Part shown: positions 36,101 through 42,157 of the stretch, piece after piece
Position numbering within the stretch: the stretch's first letter is position 1
How the letters are laid out: each line of letters begins with the position of its first letter
Assembly: GCA_964511185.1 (NCBI GenBank)
Contig: CAZEDU010000033.1
Location: forward strand, 1-42,157
DNA from: CAZEDU01 sp964511185
GTDB lineage: Bacteria; Myxococcota; Myxococcia; Myxococcales; Myxococcaceae
Direction: 5' to 3'
DNA length: 42,157 nt
Notes under the pieces: generated by a model
The model's database searches: none
What the model was told of the DNA's origin: nothing
What the model saw: the letters and a program-made list of their open reading frames with translations, nothing else
Translations under genes and position numbers: made by a program

Positions 36101-39100
36101 TCACGAGCGGCCCGCCGCGCGTTTGTGAGCGCGCTCCCGCCAGTCGTGGACGAGCGCGTAGAACGTTGGCAGCGCGAGCAGCGTGAACGCCGTCGACGTC
36201 ACCAGCCCGCCGATCATGACAATCGCGAGCGGCCGCTCGACCTCGGTGCCATGCAGCGGCAGCACCAAGAGCGGCAGCAAGCCGAGGATCGCGGTCCCGG
36301 CCGTCATCAGCTTGGGTCGAACGCGGCCGATGCTCGCTTCGCGGAGGGCTTCGTGGAAGGGCTTGCCTTCGTTGATCAGCCCCTTCGTCTGCGTCACCAA
36401 GACCAGGCCGTTCTGAACCGCGATGCCGAACAATCCGATGAGGCCGACGAGGCTCGACACGTTCCACGTCTCGCCGGCGATCAGCAGCGCCAGAATGCCT
36501 CCGACGAACGCGTCGGGGAGCGTGGCGAGGATGACGACGCTCTCCGCGACCGAGCCGAGCGCCAGGTACAGCAGCACGGCCACCGCGAGCAACGCGACGA
36601 GCACGGCGAGCAGCAGGGCGGCCCCCGCTCGCTCTTGGCTTTCGACCCGGCCGCCGACGTCGAGGAAATACCCCGTCGGCAACTCGAGCTCGGCGTCGAG
36701 CACCTTGCGAACTTCTCTGGCGGTGCTGCCCAGGTCGCGACCATCGACGCTCGCTTCGATCGCGATGCGCCGGCTGCCGGCTTCACGCCGAATGCTGCCG
36801 ATGCCCTCGGTCTCTTCAATCGTCGCGAGCTGACTCAACGGAATGCGACGGCCGGCGAGACCATCGACGAGCAGGTTGCGAATCGCGCCGACATCTCCCC
36901 GCCGATGATCCGCGAGTCGAACGATGAGGTCGAACCGGCGCTGCCCCTGCCAAATCTCCGACTCCTCCTTCCCCACCAGCCCGACCCGGACGGCGCGAAC
37001 CACGTCGCCGGGAGTCAACCCGGCTTGCGCGACCGCCGCTCGATTCACCTCGATGCGAAGCTGCGGCAGGCCCGTGAGCTTCTCGACGCGCAGATCGACA
37101 ATGCCCTGGACCCGAGCGATGGCCGCGCGCGCTTGTTCCCCGAGCGTCGCGAGCTTGTCGAGGTCGGGGCCAAAGATCCGCACCGAGATGTCTGCGGGGC
37201 TGCCCCCCAGACCCTCATCGATTCGCATCCCCAGCGGCGTGGTGAACAGCGTCGAGACGCCGGGCACCTTGTCGACCGCCTCGCGCATCTGATGCTCGAG
37301 CGCGTGCATGTCGCGCGTTCGGTCTGGCTTCAAGACGACGAGCACGTCCGAGACGGTGTGCGGCATCGGGTCCTCCGTCCGCTCCGAGCGCCCGGTCCGG
37401 CGAACGACGTCCTCCACCTCGGGGAACTTGCGCAGCACGTCTTCCACTCGGTGGTTGAGGCGGTCCACCTCTTCGAGCGACGACTCGGGCGGCAGCATCG
37501 TCTGGAGCAGGAACGCGCCCTCGTCGAGGCGAGGCATGAAGTCGGTGCCGACCACGAAGGCGAACCCCAGGGATGGAACCGTCACGGCGAGCGCGACGAG
37601 CCGGACGCGGCCCGCGTGGCGCATGCACGCGTCGAGGACGGGCGCGTAGCGCGCTTTGACCCAACGAATGAACCGAACATCCTCGGGCTGTCCCTCGCGC
37701 CGCGGCCGCAGAAAGAGCGCGGAGGCCACCGGGACCAGCGTGAGCGCGAGGGCCAACGAGGCTGCCAGACAAGCGACGACGGCGGCCGCCAGCGGCTGGT
37801 ACATGCGGCCTTCGATACCGCTCATCGCGAAGAGCGGAAGGAAGACGGCCATCACAATCACAGTGGCGAAGGTGATCGGCCGGCCGACTTCGGCGGCGGC
37901 CTCGAGCGCCGTGGCGTGGCGCTCCTGCCGGCTCCCCGGCCGAAGCCGATGGACGATGTTCTCGGTGACGATGATGGCCGCGTCGACCAGCAGGCCGACG
38001 GCGATCGCCAGACCGCCCAAGGTCATCGTGTTGATTCCGACTCCGGCGCGGGCGAGCAGCACGCCAGCGATCGCGAGCGACAGCGGGAGCGTCAGCGTGA
38101 CGACGGCCGCGGCCCGCCAGTCGCCGAGCAGGCCGAAGAGGACGAGCACGACGAGCAACGCGCCCACCAGAATGGCGCGCGTCACGCCCCCGAGCGCAGA
38201 CGAGACGAGCTCGGACTGGTCATAGACGACCCGCAAGGCGACGCCCTTGGGCAGCGTGCGCTGCAAGTCGGCGAGCGCGGCACGGACCGCCCGCGCGACA
38301 GCGACGGTGTCCGCGCCGAACTGTTTGATGACGCGGCAGCTGACGACTTCGCCGTTCAGCCGGTGCGCGATGCCGCGTCGAACCGCGGGCCCTTCGCGAA
38401 CGTCGGCGACGTCTCCCAGCAACACCGGCGTCTGACCTCGAATGGCGACGACGGTGCCGCGGAGGTCGTCGAGAGAGTGCACGCGCCCGACCGCGCGAAC
38501 GGTCCACTCGAGCGCGCCTTGAACGACGAAGCCGCCCGACGCGGTGGCGTTCGCGCCTTCGAGCGCGCGGTCGACTTCGTCGAGCGTCACGCCGCGAGCG
38601 GACATTTGGTCTGGGTCGAGAAGGACCTGGAACTCTCGGAGGTAGCCCCCCAGGCGCTCGACACCCGCAACGCCGGGCACGGCCAAGAGCCGGTTCTTGA
38701 TCTCGAACTCGGCCAAGTCGCGCAAAGCCATGAGGTCTGCTGCGCCGGGCTCGGCCTCGAGCGTGAATTCGAAGATCTCGTTCAGGCGCCCGGTGAGGCT
38801 CGAGACGAGCGGCGCGTCGGTGCCGGGCGGGAGATCCGCCGTGGCTTGTGACACGCGCTCAGCGACGTACTGCCGGCTTCGAAAGTAGTCGGCGTCGGGG
38901 TCGAACTCGATCGTGATGGTCGAGACGCCGAGCTGGCTCGTCGAGCGGATGCGACGCACGTCCGGCAGCCCGGCGAGCGCGGTCTCCATCGGGACCGCCA
39001 CGGAGCTCTCGAGCTCTTCGGCCCCCATCGTGGGGTTCTGCACGATGACGTTGAAGATCGGCGCGGAGAGGTCTGGGAAGACATCGCGTCGCAGATCGCG

Positions 39101-39211
39101 CAGCGCGATCGCTCCGAAGGCAGAGACAGCCAGCGCGAGCACCAGCGTCAGGCCTGGGCGACGAAACGATGCCTGCACCAGGCGAGAGGTCAGCGAAGGG
39201 CTAGTGCTCAT
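36101..39211 (-). CDS. Heavy-metal efflux RND transporter (CusA/CzcA family)
   Basis: 1036 residues from ATG at 39211; a start 18 bp further upstream is possible. It is a full RND pump: N-terminal helix 20-38, periplasmic loop with DVFPDLSAPIFNVIVQNPT (43-61), helices 2-6 (about 345-540), a second large periplasmic loop (about 560-860), and helices 8-12 at the end. Transmembrane helix 4 reads LAIAVGLLVDAAIIVTEN with Asp410 and Glu417, the proton-relay acids of metal RND pumps; the first acidic residue of the CzcA 'DFG' pattern is replaced by Ala, as in CusA-like proteins. Metal specificity (Cu/Ag or Co/Zn/Cd) cannot be settled. Its start overlaps the adaptor gene by 11 bp. Confidence 0.92.
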   Translation of the reverse strand: MSTSPSLTSRLVQASFRRPGLTLVLALAVSAFGAIALRDLRRDVFPDLSAPIFNVIVQNPTMGAEELESSVAVPMETALAGLPDVRRIRSTSQLGVSTITIEFDPDADYFRSRQYVAERVSQATADLPPGTDAPLVSSLTGRLNEIFEFTLEAEPGAADLMALRDLAEFEIKNRLLAVPGVAGVERLGGYLREFQVLLDPDQMSARGVTLDEVDRALEGANATASGGFVVQGALEWTVRAVGRVHSLDDLRGTVVAIRGQTPVLLGDVADVREGPAVRRGIAHRLNGEVVSCRVIKQFGADTVAVARAVRAALADLQRTLPKGVALRVVYDQSELVSSALGGVTRAILVGALLVVLVLFGLLGDWRAAAVVTLTLPLSLAIAGVLLARAGVGINTMTLGGLAIAVGLLVDAAIIVTENIVHRLRPGSRQERHATALEAAAEVGRPITFATVIVMAVFLPLFAMSGIEGRMYQPLAAAVVACLAASLALALTLVPVASALFLRPRREGQPEDVRFIRWVKARYAPVLDACMRHAGRVRLVALAVTVPSLGFAFVVGTDFMPRLDEGAFLLQTMLPPESSLEEVDRLNHRVEDVLRKFPEVEDVVRRTGRSERTEDPMPHTVSDVLVVLKPDRTRDMHALEHQMREAVDKVPGVSTLFTTPLGMRIDEGLGGSPADISVRIFGPDLDKLATLGEQARAAIARVQGIVDLRVEKLTGLPQLRIEVNRAAVAQAGLTPGDVVRAVRVGLVGKEESEIWQGQRRFDLIVRLADHRRGDVGAIRNLLVDGLAGRRIPLSQLATIEETEGIGSIRREAGSRRIAIEASVDGRDLGSTAREVRKVLDAELELPTGYFLDVGGRVESQERAGAALLLAVLVALLAVAVLLYLALGSVAESVVILATLPDAFVGGILALLIAGETWNVSSLVGLIGLFGIAVQNGLVLVTQTKGLINEGKPFHEALREASIGRVRPKLMTAGTAILGLLPLLVLPLHGTEVERPLAIVMIGGLVTSTAFTLLALPTFYALVHDWRERAHKRAAGRS

Positions 39212-40385
39212 GATGCTCCCCTTCGCCACGCGACTTCTCGAACTCTGCTTTCAGGAGAAAGGCGCCGTCGACGACGACCTTTTCGCCGGCGTCGAGCCCG
39301 GAGAGCACCTCGACCTCGCCGCCCAGCGTCCGGCCTCGACCGACTTCGCGGCGCTCGAAGGCGCCCTCTTCACCCGTGGGCAAGAAGACGTACCAGCCAT
39401 TGTCGAGGCGCTGGAGCGCCGCCGCGGGGACCGTGGTGATCGTGCCGCCCGCTTCACCGAGCGGGAGGAACGCGGAGGCGGACATGCCCGGCTTGAGCAG
39501 ACCCTTCGGGTTTCCAATCTCGAGGCGAATGGGAACCGTCCGGGATGCGGGGTCGACCTGCGCTCCGACCAGACCCACTTGCGCGGTGAAGCTTTGGCCG
39601 GGGAGCGCAGCGAAGGTGAGCCGCGCTTCGGCACCGCGTTGGACGCGCACCGCGTCCCTCTCGAAGGCGTGGACGGTCAGCCACAGCCGAGACAAGTCGC
39701 CCACCTTGAAGAGCGGCTTTGCCGGATCCGCCATTTGGCCGACGACGGCGTTGCGCTCGATCACCGTGCCAGCGATGGGCGATCGCAAGGTCAGCTCGGC
39801 GCCGCCGCGTCCTTCGCCGCTCGGGTGGACGCCGAGCGCGGCGAGCGCCGCCTTCGCCGCGGAGAGCTCTGCCTCTGCGGCCACCGCCTCGGACTGGGCC
39901 TCTTGCAGCTCGCGCTCCGCCACGATTCGTTCGGCGGCGAGGTCCTTCTTTCGGTCGGCGGCCGCCCTTGCCGAGAGCGCTCGGGCTTGCGCCGTTTGGA
40001 AGGCCGCGCGCGCTCTGCCCAGCTCGGGGCTTTGCAAGGTCGCGAGCGGCTGCTTGGCGGCGACCGGCTCCCCAGCGGCCACGAGCAGCGCGACGACGCG
40101 GGCAGGCACCGGCGCCGGCACCTCGGCGTACGCGTCCTCGTTGACCGTCAGCTCACCCAGCGCGGTGACGCCTTCGCCACCGGGCCGCGCTTCGACCGGC
40201 GCCGTGGTGACGCGCAGGTCGCGGAGCATCTCGGGGTCGATGTGAACACGCGCCGCATCGCCCTTGTCGTGCGCGTGCGGCTCCGCCTTTTCCGAGTGCT
40301 CCGCTTCTTTCTCAGGAGCCTCTTCTTTTCGGGGACACCCGGTCGCGGCGAACAGCGCGGCCAAGGCGAGTGGGAACGCTTTCAT
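39201..40385 (-). CDS. RND efflux periplasmic adaptor lipoprotein (CusB/CzcB type), His-rich ends
   Basis: 394 residues, ATG at 40385 overlapping the TolC-type stop as ATGA. The lipobox is FAATGC (Cys17). A His/Glu-rich stretch follows (EHSEKAEPHAHDKGD, about 28-42). Then come a barrel-sandwich half (about 70-115), a helical hairpin (about 115-180) with AAADRKKDLAAERIVAEREL, the second lipoyl half with LRSPIAGTVIERNAVVGQ, a beta-barrel, and a C-terminal tail GEGEHHEH. It bridges the pump and outer-membrane channel. The histidine clusters at both ends could bind metal in the periplasm; this is inference. Confidence 0.92.
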   Translation of the reverse strand: MKAFPLALAALFAATGCPRKEEAPEKEAEHSEKAEPHAHDKGDAARVHIDPEMLRDLRVTTAPVEARPGGEGVTALGELTVNEDAYAEVPAPVPARVVALLVAAGEPVAAKQPLATLQSPELGRARAAFQTAQARALSARAAADRKKDLAAERIVAERELQEAQSEAVAAEAELSAAKAALAALGVHPSGEGRGGAELTLRSPIAGTVIERNAVVGQMADPAKPLFKVGDLSRLWLTVHAFERDAVRVQRGAEARLTFAALPGQSFTAQVGLVGAQVDPASRTVPIRLEIGNPKGLLKPGMSASAFLPLGEAGGTITTVPAAALQRLDNGWYVFLPTGEEGAFERREVGRGRTLGGEVEVLSGLDAGEKVVVDGAFLLKAEFEKSRGEGEHHEH

Positions 40386-41608
40386 GGCAGGGCTCCGTAT
40401 TGAACGAGGAGGAGGATGCGTGACTCGCCCGCGCTGAGCAGGCGATCGAAGTAGTCGACCCGGGCGTCGAGCGCCTCGCGGCGAATGACGAGCAGGTCCG
40501 CGAGCCCCATCTCGCCGGCCTCGTAGGCCTTGCGCGAAAGGGCCAAGCTCTCGTCGATGAGCGGCAACGCTTCTTGCTGGAGGCGCTGAACCGCTTGCAG
40601 GTTCTTCTGGTGAAGGATGAGCGCCTTCTCCGCTTCGAGCGCGCGCCGTCGACGGGCTGCTTCGAGCTGACCGGTGAGGCGCCGAACGTTGGCGGTGCCG
40701 ATCTGCCGCGTGCCTTGTCCGCGGTCGAAGAACGGAATCGAGATGCCCAGCCTCCCGACGACCGCATGCTCGTCGCCTTCGCGCTCGTAGCCCGCGCCGA
40801 CCATCAAGTCGGGCCACGCCTGCGCGCGCCCGAGCCGCTCCTCGGCGCGCGCCCGTTCGAGCTCGGCTTCGAACGCGACGAGCTCCGGCCACGGGGCTCC
40901 CGACGGCGCCGGCAGCGGTTCTGAGACGAAGGCCTCGAGGTCCCCTTGAAGCTCGATGCGGACCGCTTCATCGAGACCGAGCAGGACGCGAAGCTCCATG
41001 GCCGCGGCGTGCTGCTCTGCTTCGGCAACAGAGAGCGCCGCCTGAGCGCTCGCGAAGGCCACCCGACCCGCGTTGGCGTCGAGCACCGGGACCTCCCCGG
41101 CCTGGAAGCGCTTCGTCGTGGACCGCGCGAGCGCCTCGGCCGTCGCCAGCGTCTCGTTCGCAAACGCGACCCGCTGCTGAGCATGAAGAAGTCGAAGGTA
41201 TGCCTTCGCGGCGTCGCCCAAGGCCTGCGCCATGGCCAGACGTTCCCGGGCCTCTTCCGCCTGCAAGGCGAACTGGGCGCCGTCGACGCGGGCGCCGCGC
41301 TTGCCGCCGAGCTCCACTGGCTGAGACAGCCCCAGCTCGACGTTGAGGCCATCGGGGCCCGTGGGTGTTCGTCGAGGACCCGTGCTGGCTTCGAGCGTCG
41401 GGTTCTCGCGAAAGAGGGACGAAGCGCCAGTGAGCTCGCCCCGCGCGACGTCGACTCGGGCGCGCGCCTCGTAAATCAGCGGAGAGCGCTCGCGGGCCAG
41501 CGCGAGGACACGCTCCAAGCTCAACCGCTCTTGTTCTTGACCGAATGCAGGGGCAATGACCGCGAAGGCTGCGAGCACCAAGGCTCCAGCCCAAAGAGGA
41601 CAGCGCAC
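40382..41608 (-). CDS. TolC-family outer-membrane efflux channel
   Basis: From GTG at 41608 the protein has 408 residues and begins with a standard signal peptide (RCPLWAGALVLAAFAVIAPAFG); GAGGTG at 41619-41614 is a well-placed Shine-Dalgarno. An ATG at 41650 would add 14 residues and abut the hairpin at 41651-41672, so the GTG is preferred. The body has the internal duplication of outer-membrane factors: two long helical hairpins (about 85-200 and 275-400), each with strand-forming segments such as NVELGLSQPVELGGKRGAR and VVGRLGISIPFFDRGQG. It should form the outer-membrane duct of the RND system encoded by the next two genes. Confidence 0.9.
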   Translation of the reverse strand: MRCPLWAGALVLAAFAVIAPAFGQEQERLSLERVLALARERSPLIYEARARVDVARGELTGASSLFRENPTLEASTGPRRTPTGPDGLNVELGLSQPVELGGKRGARVDGAQFALQAEEARERLAMAQALGDAAKAYLRLLHAQQRVAFANETLATAEALARSTTKRFQAGEVPVLDANAGRVAFASAQAALSVAEAEQHAAAMELRVLLGLDEAVRIELQGDLEAFVSEPLPAPSGAPWPELVAFEAELERARAEERLGRAQAWPDLMVGAGYEREGDEHAVVGRLGISIPFFDRGQGTRQIGTANVRRLTGQLEAARRRRALEAEKALILHQKNLQAVQRLQQEALPLIDESLALSRKAYEAGEMGLADLLVIRREALDARVDYFDRLLSAGESRILLLVQYGALP

Positions 41609-41650
41609 GAAGACACCTCGACGCGAAAGAGAGGACACCGGTACGCCCAT

Positions 41651-41672
41651 CGCCTGCGCAGGGCTGCAGGCG
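41651..41672 (-). promoter_or_regulatory. Intercistronic hairpin before the TolC-type gene
   Basis: Perfect 7-bp arms CGCCTGC (41651-41657) and GCAGGCG (41666-41672), 36 bp downstream of the Cys-rich gene's stop on the minus strand and 43 bp upstream of the preferred TolC start. It could attenuate or stabilise the polycistronic message. No T-tract follows. Confidence 0.4.
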
Positions 41673-41707
41673 AAAAGACGACCCGGTCGAAAAGCGAGCT
41701 CTTCGGT

Positions 41708-42016
41708 CTAGGCGGCTATCGGAACGTGCAGAATCTCGCCGAGGTACGGCGACGCAGGCGGATGCTCAGCGTGAACGACCAGCGCGTCCGCCAGAGGCAC
41801 GGAAACGCTCCCCGGCGCCTGAATCACCGCCACCGGGCGGAGGTGCGCGCAACAGATGCAGTCATCGCAGTCCGGCGCGCACTGCCCCTTCTCGTCGTCG
41901 TCGGGGCAGGTCTGCTCGCACCTCACGTCGTCGGCAGCAGCGGAGGGAAGAACGCCCGACGCGCCGAACGAGAGAAGCATCAAGCAAACAACGGTTCTGA
42001 GCAGCACGAGCGGCAT
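41708..42016 (-). CDS. Small cysteine-rich exported protein at the head of the metal-efflux operon
   Basis: 102 residues, ATG at 42016. A signal peptide (about 1-27, VCLMLLSFGASGVLPSAAA) is followed by a compact acidic Cys cluster: Cys33, 37, 46, 50, 53, 55 and 56, with His58 (RCEQTCPDDDEKGQCAPDC, DDCICCAH). The rest is short and hydrophobic-polar, with two more histidines near the C-terminus. The motif and location suggest a periplasmic metal-binding or sensing protein for the efflux system. I know no named family. It is 99 bp upstream of the TolC-type start and on the same strand. Confidence 0.72.
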   Translation of the reverse strand: MPLVLLRTVVCLMLLSFGASGVLPSAAADDVRCEQTCPDDDEKGQCAPDCDDCICCAHLRPVAVIQAPGSVSVPLADALVVHAEHPPASPYLGEILHVPIAA

Positions 42017-42157
42017 CGTAGGTCGACCCGACAGACTTCGTCCAGACCAGCACCAGGCTCAGGCCCATATCTCAACCGCTTAATGAGGTGCCCTCTATGA
42101 CTACTAGGGGCTGTCCCTGATCTCGTGATCGGAATTCGCGTGACGGGTCGATATATC
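42017..42157 (-). promoter_or_regulatory. Upstream region of the metal-efflux operon (cut by window edge)
   Basis: 141 bp with no gene on either strand. It should hold the promoter for the minus-strand operon; AT-richer patches (GATATATC at 42150-42157 and the stretch around 42065-42105) are candidates. No metal-regulator gene is inside the window, and no clear MerR- or two-component-type operator could be identified. GGGGCTGTCCC at 42107-42117 resembles one half of the REP-like palindromes but has no second unit. Confidence 0.35.

Noticed and set aside
36101..39211. Calling the pump copper/silver-specific (CusA)
   Set aside because: The helix-4 pattern is CusA-like, but the periplasmic methionine ligands could not be placed without alignment, so metal specificity is left open.
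39201..40892. Extended start of the efflux adaptor at 40892
   Set aside because: The extra residues are the shifted frame of the TolC-type gene. ATG 40385 begins a lipoprotein signal and overlaps the TolC stop as ATGA.
42107..42117. Possible third copy of the REP-like palindrome (GGGGCTGTCCC)
   Set aside because: Only one half-unit with an altered centre, and no paired second unit nearby; within chance in this DNA.

Overview
The window is very GC-rich and densely coded, with long antisense shadow reading frames. Its gene set points to a myxobacterium or close relative (phylum Myxococcota): a DUF4388-J-domain-TPR fusion, an orphan MshEN-HEAT protein, split-subunit acyl-CoA carboxylase genes, a DUF3516 helicase, proline-rich linkers in cytoplasmic and membrane proteins, and many small lipoproteins. 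This is inferred from gene content; there is no rRNA or other phylogenetic marker here. I see no tRNA, rRNA, CRISPR array, insertion sequence or prophage.

Layout. 1-528 is the 3' end of a DUF3857/transglutaminase-type protein, closed off by a long hexamer-based inverted repeat. 664-4232 (minus) is a coupled operon: coiled-coil protein, hemW, membrane TPR protein. 4331-8831 (plus) holds a two-module M16 peptidase, a small helical protein, prmA and rsmE. 8962-13086 (plus) holds a GlsB-type membrane protein, a zinc-ribbon/proline-rich/RDD membrane protein and the MshEN-HEAT protein. 13377-16661 holds a HAD phosphatase, an unknown basic protein, a small membrane protein and a secreted DUF3352-like protein, with an unusual GATC-rich, palindrome-rich divergent spacer at 14761-14915.

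16671-20690 (minus) is the most striking gene: 1339 residues with an Ala/Arg/Gln-rich helical N-terminus, several annexin-like repeats, a hydrophobic segment, and a C-terminal HEAGH zincin whose downstream Tyr-x6-Glu and AEAF pattern resembles the catalytic domain of anthrax lethal factor. It is a monocistronic gene with no partner, and is a candidate undescribed membrane-targeted metallopeptidase effector.

20860-32620 carries the propionyl-CoA to succinyl-CoA route in pieces: carboxyltransferase (20860), biotin carboxylase and biotin carrier (25764-27804), and a methylmalonyl-CoA mutase catalytic subunit without its B12 domain (30956). Between them lie an alpha/beta-hydrolase-fold lipoprotein that has lost its nucleophile serine, a small membrane protein, a YeeE/YedE sulfur-transporter pair, a cysteine-rich lipoprotein with an apparently decayed downstream reading frame, a DUF3516 helicase and a YdeI-like protein. 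32718-34816 is the DUF4388-J-TPR protein translationally coupled to yhbY. 34810-36069 (minus) is a short neutral-ceramidase-like protein. 36101-42016 (minus) is a heavy-metal RND efflux operon: a small Cys-rich secreted protein, TolC-type channel, CusB/CzcB-type adaptor and CusA/CzcA-type pump.

Two copies of a tandem imperfect palindrome (core GGGGACnGTCCCC) sit in the gaps between convergent genes (14112-14139 and 30339-30368). They look like dispersed REP-like elements used as terminators.
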